Below are positions 1 to 6,840 of a stretch of 10,008 nucleotides of DNA, piece after piece. Position numbers and translations under genes: made by a program. Below the pieces are notes generated by a model. It was not told the DNA's origin. It was given only the letters and a program-made list of their open reading frames with translations, and ran no database searches. The stretch comes from Nocardioides sp. (lineage in GTDB: Bacteria > Actinomycetota > Actinomycetes > Propionibacteriales > Nocardioidaceae): assembly GCA_031177735.1 (NCBI GenBank), contig JAPSKJ010000072.1, positions 1-10,008 of the forward strand, in the 5' to 3' direction. Within the stretch, counting starts at the first letter, position 1. The number at the start of each line of letters is the position of its first letter.

Positions 1-1
1 G

Positions 2-181
2 TCAGGCAGACCAGCGCAGCGAGTCGTCGACGAGATCGGCGAGCGCGTTGACTCCGCGCAGGTCCTGGCGCTCCTCCATGAGCTTGGCGAGGGCAGATGC
101 GTGACGGGTGCGGAGCTTGTTGCGCTGCATGCTGACGCGCTCGATCTCGGCGTCCCGGTCGGTCGCGGTGGGGTTCTCCAT
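2..181 (-). CDS. Small 59-residue charged helical protein, function unknown
   Basis: I do not recognise this protein. The ORF runs from an ATG at 181-179 to a TGA at 4-2 and is complete. It is supported by a strong ribosome binding site, AGGAGG, five bases upstream of the ATG. The product starts MENPTATDRDAEIERV and ends DDSLRWSA. Residues about 10-52 are rich in Arg, Lys, Glu, Asp, Leu and Ala with no helix breaker, so a single amphipathic or coiled-coil helix is likely. There is no signal peptide, membrane segment or WXG motif. It lies downstream of eccC on the same strand after a 257-base gap, so it could be a distal member of the eccC transcript or an independent gene. It might be a small cytoplasmic accessory factor of the secretion locus, but nothing in the sequence proves this. 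The ORF is convincing because of the ribosome binding site; the function is open. Confidence 0.65.
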   Translation of the reverse strand: MENPTATDRDAEIERVSMQRNKLRTRHASALAKLMEERQDLRGVNALADLVDDSLRWSA

Positions 182-207
182 CTCGGCCTCCTGACGAGTT
201 CGGTGTT

Positions 208-224
208 CTGGGATGTGGTCCCAG
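208..224 (-). promoter_or_regulatory. Small perfect hairpin in the leader of the 59-aa ORF
   Basis: CTGGGA (208-213) and TCCCAG (219-224) form a perfect 6-bp inverted repeat around a five-base loop. It sits 27 bases upstream of the ATG at 181. Further upstream on the minus strand there is a TTGAGA hexamer but no good -10 partner at normal spacing, so I do not call a promoter. The hairpin could be a leader structure, an operator half-site pair, or chance in GC-rich DNA. Confidence 0.25.
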
Positions 225-340
225 CCTGCTCTGGTCAGATGCCCGGCAGATTGACCGTGGGTTACATCCGCGTCTCAACCGGCCCGACGGGGCGTGATCT
301 GCACTACGTCGACACGGCGGACCCGCCCCGGTGCCGAGGT

Positions 341-372
341 CACGCGGTGCTCGGACGGGACGACACCGCGTG
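341..372 (-). terminator. Inverted repeat downstream of eccC, possible hairpin terminator
   Basis: CACGCGGTG (341-349) and CACCGCGTG (364-372) are exact reverse complements, giving a 9-bp stem with a 14-base loop that begins 66 bases past the eccC stop codon. There is no T-run after it on the minus strand, so it is not a canonical intrinsic terminator. High-GC actinobacteria often use hairpins without a U-tract, so a partial terminator or an mRNA 3'-end stabiliser is plausible. The rest of the 182-438 gap contains no convincing gene. Confidence 0.35.
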
Positions 373-438
373 GCAAGCGCGCGCCGGACGCCGGCGGGCC
401 GGGAGGCGACGCGCGCACCTCCGGGTCGTGCGCTCGGC

Positions 439-3400
439 TCAGAGCGTCGGCTCGGTCCACGCGAGCTGGACGACCTCCGTGCCGCGGTCACGGGTGTTGA
501 GCCGCCCGCGGCCGGGCGCCGCCGGCGTGGGCCGCAGGTTGCCGATGAGCGGACCCTCCTCCGGGCTGCCGGAGAGCAGGATGCCCGGCGCGGCGAGCTC
601 GCGCAGCGACTGGATGACCGACTCGTAGAGCGAGCGACCGGCCCCACCCGAGCGGCGGGTGAGGAAGAGGTGCAGCCCGACGTCGCGCGCCTGGGCCAGC
701 AGCGGCTGCAGCGGCGCCAGCGGAGAGCCCTGCTGGGTGGAGACCAGGTCGTAGTCGTCGACGAGCACGTAGACCTCGGCGCCCGCCCACCAGGAGCGGT
801 TGCGCAGCTGCTCCGGGGTCACGTCGGGGCCCGGGATCCGGCTCTCGAGGTAGGCCGCGAGGTCCTTGATCGCCGGGACGGCCTGGGTCGCGGAGGTGAG
901 GTAGTTGAGGAGGTACTCGTCCGGCACCTCGCCGAGCAGGGCGCGCCGGTAGTCCACCACCATGATCTGCGCCTCCCGCGGGCTGCGGGTGCGCATGATC
1001 TCGGAGGCGACGGTGCGCAGCAGCGCGCTCTTGCCCGACTGACCGTCACCGAAGGCCAGCAGGTGCGGCTGGGTGTCGGGGTCGAGGCCGACCGCGGCCA
1101 GCTCCTTCTCGTTGATGCCGAGCAGCAGCGGACCGCCAGGGTGCTCACCGAGCCCGCCGACACCGGCCAGCTCGCGCACCTCCTCGAGCTTGATCTGCTC
1201 GGGCAGCAGACGCAGCTTCGGACCGCGCGGACCCTGCCAGGCGGCGCTGACCTTCGCGATCAGGTCGTCGACGCCGTCGCCGAGCGACTGCCCCGACGGG
1301 GTGCCGTCGATCCGCGGCAGCGCCGCGAGGAAGTGCAGCTTGGTCTGCACCAGGCCGCGTCCCGGGCGGCCCACCGGCACCAGCGCGGCGACCTTGCGGT
1401 CGATCTCGGAGTCGATCGGGTCACCGAGCCGCAGCTCGAGCTTGGTGCCGAACTGATCGCGGATCGCGGAGCGGAAGTCCATCCAGCGCGCCGCGGAGGC
1501 GAGCACGTGCACCCCGAAGGTCAGGCCGCGGCCGGCGAGCTGGATGAACTCCATCTCGAGCTCGTCGAACTCCTGGCGCAGGGTGCTCCAGCCGTCGATG
1601 ACCAGGAAGACGTCGCCGTACCCGTCGTCGGCCCGGCCCTCGGCACGCCGGGTCCGGTAGGTCTCGATCGAGTCGATGCCGTGGTCGCGGAAGTACCGCT
1701 CGCGGCGCTCCACGATGCCGCGCACCTCCGCCGCGATGCGGCGCACCACGTCGGGCTCGGACCGCGAGGCGACACCCGCGACGTGCGGCAGCCGGCGCAG
1801 CGGGGTGAAGGTGCCGCCGCCGAAGTCGAGCACGAAGAACTGCGACTCCAGCGGGGTGGTCGTCAGCGCGACGCTGGTGAGGAGCGTGCGCAGCAGCGTG
1901 CTCTTGCCGCTGCGCGCGCCACCGACGACGGCCACGTGGCCGGTCGCGCCGCTGAGGTCGACGCTGAGGGTGTCGCGTCGCTGCTCGCGCGGACGGTCGA
2001 CGGTGCCGAGCGGCACCACCATCCCGCCCAGCTCCCGCCAGCCCGGGGAGACCAGGCCGAGCTCGGAGTCGGTGACCAGGTCGGGCATGAGCTGGTCGAG
2101 GGTGTCCGGCACGTCCAGCGGCGGCAGCCACACCTGGTGCGCCGGCCGACCCTGACCGGTCATCCGCTCGACGGCGACGCCGAGCAGCGTCTCCTGCTCG
2201 TCCTCGGCGACCGGCTGCACGGGGCGCGCCTCGTCCTCCTCCGGCTCCGGCAGCTCCAGCTCGCGCACCTCGGCGATCGTGAACGGCAAGATGCCGGGCA
2301 TCCGGCCGCCCTCGTCGCGGCGGACGCGGGCCGACGAGCGGCGCGCCGGCGGCCCCGAGACGTACGCCGCCTTGAACCGCAGCATCGTGGTCGGGTCGGG
2401 CTTGAGGTAGCCGAGGCCGGGCACGGCCGGCAGCTCGTAGGCGTCGGGCACGCCGAGCACGGCCCGCGACTCCTGCGCGCTGAAGGTGCGCAGGCCGACG
2501 CGGTAGGACAGGTGCGACTCCAGGCCGCGGAGCCGGCCCTCCTCCAGCCGCTGCGAGGCCAGCAGCAGGTGCAGGCCGAGCGAGCGGCCGAGGCGGCCGA
2601 TGGCGACGAAGAGGTCGATGAACTCGGGCTTCGCCGCCAGCATCTCGGAGAACTCGTCGACGACGATGAACAGCGACGGCAGCGGGTCCATGGTCGGATC
2701 GGACGCGCGCGCCTTCTCGTAGTCGCGGATGGAGGCGAAGTTGCCGGCGGCGCGCAGCAGCTCCTGGCGGCGCACCATCTCGCCGGACAGGGCGTCCTGC
2801 ATGCGGTCGACGAGGGTGAGCTCCTCGGCGAGGTTGGTGATGACGGCCGAGACGTGCGGCATGTCGGCCATCCCGGCGAACGTCGCGCCACCCTTGAAGT
2901 CGACCAGGACGAGGTTGAGCTGGTCGGGGGTGTGGGTCAGTGCGAGGCCGAGCACGAGGGTGCGGAGGAACTCCGACTTGCCGGACCCGGTCGCACCGAT
3001 GACGAGGCCGTGCGGACCCATGCCCTGCTGGGCGGACTCCTTGATGTCGAGGTGCACCACCCCGCCGGCGTCGTTGAGGCCGATCGGCACCCGCAGCCGG
3101 TCACGCGCCGGCCGCGGGCGCCAGGCGGCCTGGACGTCGAGGGTGTGCACGTCGGGCAGGCCGAGCAGCTCCATGAAGTCGGTCGGGCCCTTGATCTCGG
3201 AGGGGACGACCGCCTCCGCCGAGGCGCCGGCCTGCGGGGTGTAGAGGGGCGTGAGCCGGCGCGCGAAGGCCTCCGCGGTGGAGATGTCGCACAGGTCGAG
3301 CTTCGCCTGCACCGGCGCCTCCCGCACCCGCAGGATGCTCGCCGGGCAGTGCGTGCCCGTCGCGGTGCCGCCCTCGAGCTGGATGCGCAGCCGGCTGGAG

Positions 3401-4461
3401 TCGGTGAGCTCGTCCCAGCGCTCGGGAAGGTCGAGCACGGTGACTCCGTGGACGCCGTCGGAGGGCAGCACGTGGTTGCCGGGCGGCAGCTGGACGCCGT
3501 CGAGCACGACCAGCACGTGGGGCGTCGCGGGCCGCTCGTCGGCACCGAAGCGGGGGCGGTCGGCGACGTCCTCGGGCAGCAGCGCGGCGAGGTCGTCGAG
3601 CGAGGTCGCGACCATGCGCATCGGCCCGACGGCGTCGTTCTCGCGCGCCGAGAGGCCGTGCGGCAGCCACTTCAGCCAGTCCCACTCCGCGAGGCTCTCC
3701 TCGGTGGTGAGCACGGCGACGACCAGGTGCTCGGGGGAGTGGAAGGTGGTGGCCGAGCAGATCAGCGCCCGCGCCGCCGCGCGGGCCGGCTCCTCGTCGC
3801 CGCAGACCTCGACGAAGTCGAAGGAGCGCAGGTCGATGGCGGCCGGCAGGTCCGGCTGCACGCGGTGGACCACCAGCAGGCGGTGCAGCGCGGAGGCGGC
3901 GGCGGGGTCGACCTGGTCGATCGGCGAGCTCTCCGGGGGCACGAGCTGGAGGGAGAGCGGCTGGTTGCACACGCCGTAACGGACCTGCATGAACAGCGGG
4001 TCGGCGGTGGTGCGCTCCCACAGCCGGGTGCGCTCCTCCGCGATCGCCGGCAGGCTCGCCGGGCTGGGGTGGTGCCAGGTGAGCGCACGACGCTGCTGGA
4101 CCGCAGCATCACGGGCGGTCTCGCGGACGGAGGCGAGGTAGCGCAGGTAGTCGGTGCGTGAGCCGGAGACCTGCTGGGTGCGCTGCTTGCGCTGCCGGTC
4201 GATCTGGACGATCACGAAGCCGAGGGTCGCGAACAAGAACATGCCGGCGGCGATGTACTGGCGGGCGCTGCTGCCCGAGCCGGTGTTCATCGTTGCGACG
4301 AGCACGATCGAACCGAGGCTGCCGAGCATCGGGATCGCGTTCATCAGGACGCTGCTGGCGCCCTCGGCCTGCTCGAGCTCGGGCGGCGGCTGGAGCTTGA
4401 GCTGCCCGGTGGGGAGCTCGGGCTCGTCGCGGCGGCCGCCACGGAGCGTGGTCGTCGTCAA
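439..4461 (-). CDS. eccC: EccC, type VII secretion FtsK/SpoIIIE-family ATPase (fused EccCa-EccCb form)
   Basis: EccC is the motor of ESX secretion: a membrane-anchored protein that recognises WXG100 substrates and drives export. The 1340-residue product has two N-terminal membrane segments (about 38-58 and 68-87), a domain leading to the first ATPase, and three P-loop modules. The P-loops are GATGSGKS at 489-496, GGARSGKS at 847-854 and GDGQSGKS at 1138-1145. The Walker B of module 1 is intact (IVVDEF, Asp602-Glu603). Modules 2 and 3 read Asp956-Gly (LVIDGW) and Asp1235-Asp1236 (LVDDYD), so they lack the catalytic Glu. This fits the family, where module 1 is the working ATPase and the later modules bind substrate and regulate. 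The length is normal for a single-chain EccC, unlike the split EccCa/EccCb of mycobacterial ESX-1. The start is TTG (minus strand, 4461-4459), behind a GGGGAG ribosome binding site; no ATG fits the conserved N-terminus better. It is transcribed divergently from the neighbouring eccD-like gene. Confidence 0.97.
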   Translation of the reverse strand: MTTTTLRGGRRDEPELPTGQLKLQPPPELEQAEGASSVLMNAIPMLGSLGSIVLVATMNTGSGSSARQYIAAGMFLFATLGFVIVQIDRQRKQRTQQVSGSRTDYLRYLASVRETARDAAVQQRRALTWHHPSPASLPAIAEERTRLWERTTADPLFMQVRYGVCNQPLSLQLVPPESSPIDQVDPAAASALHRLLVVHRVQPDLPAAIDLRSFDFVEVCGDEEPARAAARALICSATTFHSPEHLVVAVLTTEESLAEWDWLKWLPHGLSARENDAVGPMRMVATSLDDLAALLPEDVADRPRFGADERPATPHVLVVLDGVQLPPGNHVLPSDGVHGVTVLDLPERWDELTDSSRLRIQLEGGTATGTHCPASILRVREAPVQAKLDLCDISTAEAFARRLTPLYTPQAGASAEAVVPSEIKGPTDFMELLGLPDVHTLDVQAAWRPRPARDRLRVPIGLNDAGGVVHLDIKESAQQGMGPHGLVIGATGSGKSEFLRTLVLGLALTHTPDQLNLVLVDFKGGATFAGMADMPHVSAVITNLAEELTLVDRMQDALSGEMVRRQELLRAAGNFASIRDYEKARASDPTMDPLPSLFIVVDEFSEMLAAKPEFIDLFVAIGRLGRSLGLHLLLASQRLEEGRLRGLESHLSYRVGLRTFSAQESRAVLGVPDAYELPAVPGLGYLKPDPTTMLRFKAAYVSGPPARRSSARVRRDEGGRMPGILPFTIAEVRELELPEPEEDEARPVQPVAEDEQETLLGVAVERMTGQGRPAHQVWLPPLDVPDTLDQLMPDLVTDSELGLVSPGWRELGGMVVPLGTVDRPREQRRDTLSVDLSGATGHVAVVGGARSGKSTLLRTLLTSVALTTTPLESQFFVLDFGGGTFTPLRRLPHVAGVASRSEPDVVRRIAAEVRGIVERRERYFRDHGIDSIETYRTRRAEGRADDGYGDVFLVIDGWSTLRQEFDELEMEFIQLAGRGLTFGVHVLASAARWMDFRSAIRDQFGTKLELRLGDPIDSEIDRKVAALVPVGRPGRGLVQTKLHFLAALPRIDGTPSGQSLGDGVDDLIAKVSAAWQGPRGPKLRLLPEQIKLEEVRELAGVGGLGEHPGGPLLLGINEKELAAVGLDPDTQPHLLAFGDGQSGKSALLRTVASEIMRTRSPREAQIMVVDYRRALLGEVPDEYLLNYLTSATQAVPAIKDLAAYLESRIPGPDVTPEQLRNRSWWAGAEVYVLVDDYDLVSTQQGSPLAPLQPLLAQARDVGLHLFLTRRSGGAGRSLYESVIQSLRELAAPGILLSGSPEEGPLIGNLRPTPAAPGRGRLNTRDRGTEVVQLAWTEPTL

Positions 4462-4495
4462 CGTCTCCCCTGCCTGTGTCCCGGTCGGCCACCGA

Positions 4496-4524
4496 ATGAT
4501 AGGCCGTCGTGCCAGGAGCGACTA
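4496..4524 (-). promoter_or_regulatory. Candidate promoter for eccC in the divergent intergenic region
   Basis: On the minus strand TATCAT (plus coordinates 4496-4501) differs from the consensus TATAAT at one base. Seventeen bases upstream lies TAGTCG (4519-4524), a weak -35 match. Transcription from here would give a leader of roughly 27 bases before the TTG start of eccC. For the opposite direction I see only TACCCT at 4523-4528, without a good -35, so the eccD-side promoter is unresolved. The two promoters would have to overlap in this space, which would allow joint control of the two transcripts. Confidence 0.4.
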
Positions 4525-4607
4525 CCCTGCGAGACCCGGGCCAAACGCCCGGAGCGTCACGATCCGCGGCGATCGGTGACGGGGGGACTGACTTTTCGGG
4601 AGTGGTC

Positions 4608-5963
4608 GTGGCCGGTGGAGCGGTGGCGGGGAGCCTCGCCCTGTCGGTGCACGGACCCGCGGGCGTCATCGACGTCGTCGTGCCCCCCGGCGCCGCAGCC
4701 ATCGACGTGGCGCGGGAGTACGCCGCCACCTGTGGCCTGCGCGAGATCCCGCCGCTCATCACCCGATCGGGTCGGGCGTTGAAGGCCGACGAGGTGCTCA
4801 GCGACATCGGCATCGCCAGCGGCGACCTGCTCGCCGTCGCGGCGCCGGCGGAGCCGATGAGCCGGTCGGCGCGCCGGGCGGCGCGCAGCGCCTCCCGCGG
4901 CGACACGCACCCGCCGGGTCCGCTGTCCGCGCTCGCGGTGACAGTGGCGTGCGCGGCCGCCGTGGTCGCCGGATGGCTGGCCGCCCACGCCGACGGTGCG
5001 CGTCACGAGGTGAGCGTCGCCGCGCTCGCCGTCGCCGCGTTGAGCGGGCTGGTGCCCACCGGCCGACTGGCACCGCGCCGGGCGGTCACCGCCCCCGCCT
5101 TCGCGGGAGCGGCGGCGTTCGCCGTCGCCTGGGATCCCACGCCCGAGCGGCTTCCCACCATCCTCGGCGTGGCCGGTCTCTTCGCCGCCGTGGTGGCGGC
5201 CGCCGCTCGAGCGGTCGACCGCCGGGCCGAGGAGGCACTCCGGGTCTGGATCATCGTGGGCGTCGCCTTCTTCGGCGTCACCTTCCTCGCCGCGCTCGCC
5301 GATGTCGCTGCGTCGGTGGTCTGGGCGGTCGTGCTGGTCGTGCTGATGCTGGCGGCCCGGATCGTGCCGGCGTACGCCATCGACGTGCCCGACACCCAGC
5401 TGCTCGCACTCGACCGGCTCGCGGTGAGCGCGTGGTCGGCGCACGAGCAGCCCCGCGGCAAGCGGAGCCGCACGATGGTGCCGGTGGAGGCGGTGGCGGC
5501 GGTCGCCGCCTCGGGCGCTCGCACGCTGCTCGCCGCCAGCGTCGCCGTCCTGGCGCTCACGGCGCTCGCCGCTCCGCTGCTGCTGGCCACCGCCACCGTC
5601 CCGATCGACCGCACCGGCGCCCGGGCGCTGGTCTTCCTGGTGGGTGCCGCCCTGCTGCTCGCCGCGCGCAGCTACCGCTACGCCGTGCCCCGCCGTCTGC
5701 TCCGCATCGCCGGTCTCCTGTGCTGGGGGGTGCTCGTGCTCGCGGTCATCGACGACGTGCGCGGACGCACCGTGGTCGCCCTCGTCGTGGGTGCGGTCGC
5801 ACTGGCCGCGGCCCTCGTGGTCGCCGCCGTGGCGACCGGCCGCGGCTGGCGCTCGGTGAAGTGGTCGCGGCGGGCGGAGATCGCCGAGGGGATCGCCGGC
5901 TCGTTCGCCATCGCCGCCTGTGTCGTGGCCACCGGGGTCTTCCGCGTTCTGTGGGAAACCTGA
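4608..5963 (+). CDS. eccD: EccD-like T7SS membrane protein 1 (ubiquitin-like domain plus 11 membrane segments)
   Basis: EccD is an inner-membrane subunit of the ESX channel complex; its cytosolic ubiquitin-like domain contacts EccC. With the GTG at 4608 the product has 451 residues. Residues about 8-80 look like the YukD/EccD ubiquitin-like fold (GPAGVIDVVVPPGAAAIDVA to the hydrophobic strand DLLAVAAP). A basic linker follows (SRSARRAARSASR), then about 11 hydrophobic segments near 105-125, 134-150, 159-174, 183-202, 213-232, 233-252, 307-329, 338-353, 363-381, 387-409 and 428-448. The longest loop, 253-306, follows segment 6, as in the second EccD of this locus. The frame stays open to a GTG at 4509, which would add 33 low-complexity residues. 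I prefer 4608 because GGGAG lies five bases upstream and the length then matches the second copy (453 residues). GTG at 4602 or 4623 is also possible. It diverges from eccC, as I recall eccD4 doing in mycobacterial ESX-4. Family assignment is strong; the exact start is uncertain. Confidence 0.85.
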   Translation: MAGGAVAGSLALSVHGPAGVIDVVVPPGAAAIDVAREYAATCGLREIPPLITRSGRALKADEVLSDIGIASGDLLAVAAPAEPMSRSARRAARSASRGDTHPPGPLSALAVTVACAAAVVAGWLAAHADGARHEVSVAALAVAALSGLVPTGRLAPRRAVTAPAFAGAAAFAVAWDPTPERLPTILGVAGLFAAVVAAAARAVDRRAEEALRVWIIVGVAFFGVTFLAALADVAASVVWAVVLVVLMLAARIVPAYAIDVPDTQLLALDRLAVSAWSAHEQPRGKRSRTMVPVEAVAAVAASGARTLLAASVAVLALTALAAPLLLATATVPIDRTGARALVFLVGAALLLAARSYRYAVPRRLLRIAGLLCWGVLVLAVIDDVRGRTVVALVVGAVALAAALVVAAVATGRGWRSVKWSRRAEIAEGIAGSFAIAACVVATGVFRVLWET

Positions 5964-5986
5964 ATCCGCGGGTTTAGCCCCCGGAT
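5964..5986 (+). terminator. Imperfect hairpin immediately after the first eccD stop codon
   Basis: ATCCG (5964-5968) pairs with CGGAT (5982-5986). Inside it GGG (5970-5972) pairs with CCC (5979-5981) across a one-base bulge, leaving a six-base TTTAGC loop. The structure begins at the base after the TGA. No T-run follows, so at best it is a weak terminator or an mRNA end-protection element between eccD1 and the substrate genes. Confidence 0.3.
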
Positions 5987-6006
5987 GGTCGGGCATACGG
6001 CTCAGT

Positions 6007-6033
6007 GTCCGGTCCACGCGATCCGGACCGGGC
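6007..6033 (+). promoter_or_regulatory. Leader hairpin 1 upstream of the WXG100 genes
   Basis: CCGGTCC (6009-6015) and GGACCGG (6025-6031) are a perfect 7-bp inverted repeat with a nine-base loop. It extends to nine pairs with a T-G wobble and a G-C pair on the outside. It is the first of three consecutive hairpins between eccD1 and the first WXG100 gene. It could instead be a DNA operator palindrome; sequence alone cannot separate the two. Confidence 0.4.
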
Positions 6034-6051
6034 CCACAGACAACAGACCAG

Positions 6052-6069
6052 TCCCGACACCGGTCGGGA
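6052..6069 (+). promoter_or_regulatory. Leader hairpin 2 upstream of the WXG100 genes
   Basis: TCCCGAC (6052-6058) and GTCGGGA (6063-6069) form a perfect 7-bp stem closed by the four-base loop ACCG. An unstructured A/C-rich stretch (6034-6051) separates it from hairpin 1, and only seven bases separate it from hairpin 3. Confidence 0.45.
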
Positions 6070-6076
6070 AGCCACG

Positions 6077-6096
6077 GGCGCCGCGTGAGCGGCGCC
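6077..6096 (+). promoter_or_regulatory. Leader hairpin 3, GC-clamped stem with GUGA tetraloop next to the ribosome binding site
   Basis: GGCGCCGC (6077-6084) and GCGGCGCC (6089-6096) are perfect complements around GTGA. In RNA this is an all-GC 8-bp stem capped by a GNRA-type tetraloop. It ends four bases before the AAAGGAAG ribosome binding site (6101-6108) of the first WXG100 gene. A stem here could stabilise the 5' end of an abundant mRNA, mark a processing site, or affect ribosome access. I see no riboswitch signature I can name. Confidence 0.55.
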
Positions 6097-6112
6097 GACG
6101 AAAGGAAGACAG

Positions 6113-6436
6113 ATGGTGCTTGAGCTTGCCGGCAACGCCACTCAGGTCCTGAGCAAGGCCTCTGAGGAGTGCGAGACCAAGATGGAGAACGAGGTCAAGA
6201 AGCTCACCGGCCTGATCAGCCAGGGCGTCGGCGGCTTCAAGGGCCAGGGCGCGCACGCGTTCTTCGACCTCTACGAGGCCTGGTCGCAGGCGGTCAACCG
6301 CTGCGTCACCAACCTCAACGGCTTCCAGGCCGAGCTCGGCGCGACCGAGCTCAGCCTCGCCGACGCCGACAACGACGCCGCGGCCGCCTCCAAGCGCCTC
6401 CTCGACCGGCTCGGCGCCGGCGGCAACCTCGCCTGA
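6113..6436 (+). CDS. WXG100-family T7SS substrate 1 (EsxA-like partner, FKG variant)
   Basis: This 107-residue product has the size and helix-turn-helix pattern of WXG100 (ESAT-6/CFP-10) proteins, small helical hairpins exported as dimers by EccC. Helix 1 covers about residues 6-36, the turn lies near 37-47, and helix 2 runs from about 48 to 100. The usual Trp-X-Gly at the turn is replaced by Phe42-Lys43-Gly44 (GGFKGQGAHAF). A Trp occurs later, at 57, inside helix 2. No C-terminal YxxxD/E export signal is present, which fits the ESAT-6-like partner that relies on its mate for targeting. Cys20 and Cys64 lie equally far from Phe42 and would face each other across the hairpin. The ATG at 6113 follows AAAGGAAG, and the second WXG100 gene starts 31 bases after the stop. 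The coding sequence favours AAG, GAG and AAC codons, in keeping with an abundant protein. The family call is good even with the variant motif. Confidence 0.85.
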   Translation: MVLELAGNATQVLSKASEECETKMENEVKKLTGLISQGVGGFKGQGAHAFFDLYEAWSQAVNRCVTNLNGFQAELGATELSLADADNDAAAASKRLLDRLGAGGNLA

Positions 6437-6467
6437 CCCGACACGAGACCGGAAGAGAGACACTGAC

Positions 6468-6788
6468 ATGGGCAACCCCGGCGACCACATCAAGGTCGAT
6501 TACAACGTCGTCAACAATCTGGCCGACGACCTCGTTCGCGCGATCGACCACTGCCAGAACTACCTCGACGAGTTCATCGCCGTCATGAACAACAACCGTC
6601 AGAACTTCGTCGGTGACGCGGCCGAGGAGTTCTTCGACCGCAAGATGGCGCAGTGGCAGCAGAGCGTCCAGGACCTCAAGACCCTCGGTAAGTACTCCGC
6701 CCAGGAGCTCATCAACTCCGCGGTCAACTACAACGAGACCGACAAGAAGGCGGCCGCTCGCTTCGCCGACCTGAACACCGGCTACTGA
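6468..6788 (+). CDS. WXG100-family T7SS substrate 2 (EsxB-like partner with YxxxD signal, FVG variant)
   Basis: This 106-residue protein is the likely dimer partner of the product encoded just upstream. It has the WXG100 pattern: helix 1 at about 13-43, a turn with Phe47-Val48-Gly49 (NFVGDAAEEFFD) in the WXG position, and helix 2 to about 100. Near the C-terminus Tyr88-Asn-Glu-Thr-Asp92 matches the YxxxD/E motif that marks the T7SS-targeted partner, CFP-10/EsxB in mycobacteria. Downstream Phe99 and Leu102 could fill the hydrophobic pocket of the last EccC ATPase module. There is no signal peptide, as expected. The ATG at 6468 is preceded by GGAAGAGAGA (6451-6460), a slightly distant ribosome binding site. 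A terminator-like hairpin follows the stop, so the pair may form its own abundant transcript. In mycobacterial ESX loci the YxxxD/E partner usually comes first; here it is second. Confidence 0.92.
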   Translation: MGNPGDHIKVDYNVVNNLADDLVRAIDHCQNYLDEFIAVMNNNRQNFVGDAAEEFFDRKMAQWQQSVQDLKTLGKYSAQELINSAVNYNETDKKAAARFADLNTGY

Positions 6789-6807
6789 GCGTCTAAGGTT
6801 CCCCGGA

Positions 6808-6840
6808 GGGGTCGGCGTCTCGACGCCGGCCCCTTCGTGT
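6808..6840 (+). terminator. Terminator-like hairpin after the WXG100 genes
   Basis: GGGGTCGGCGT (6808-6818) pairs with ACGCCGGCCCC (6823-6833) over 11 positions, with one G-T wobble, around the four-base loop CTCG. A pyrimidine-containing tail TTCGTGT follows instead of a clean T-run. It lies 20 bases after the stop of the second WXG100 gene. It probably terminates most substrate transcripts while letting some polymerase continue into eccD2, giving more substrate than machine mRNA. A small competing hairpin, CCCC (6801-6804) with GGGG (6808-6811), would use the same ascending arm. Confidence 0.65.

Noticed and set aside
275..460. A 61-codon minus-strand frame overlapping the end of eccC and filling part of the gap to the 59-aa ORF
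   Set aside because: It needs a GTG inside eccC, has no ribosome binding site that I find convincing, and its Arg/Pro/Ser/Gly-rich translation resembles out-of-frame noise.
331..4161. A 1276-codon open frame on the plus strand, antisense to eccC
   Set aside because: It is a shadow of eccC produced by high GC at third positions. The translation is dominated by Arg, Gly, Ala, Val, Gln and His runs without any recognisable domain, and eccC itself is certain.
4509..4607. N-terminal extension of the first EccD from the GTG at 4509
   Set aside because: The extra 33 residues are low-complexity and not EccD-like, no suitable ribosome binding site precedes this GTG, and the GTG at 4608 has GGGAG at good spacing and gives a family-typical length. 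Not fully excluded.
5974..5999. Possible promoter (TTTAGC to CATACG) upstream of the WXG100 genes
   Set aside because: Both hexamers match consensus poorly, the spacing is short, and part of it overlaps the hairpin after eccD1. A promoter is expected between eccD1 and the substrates but cannot be placed by eye.
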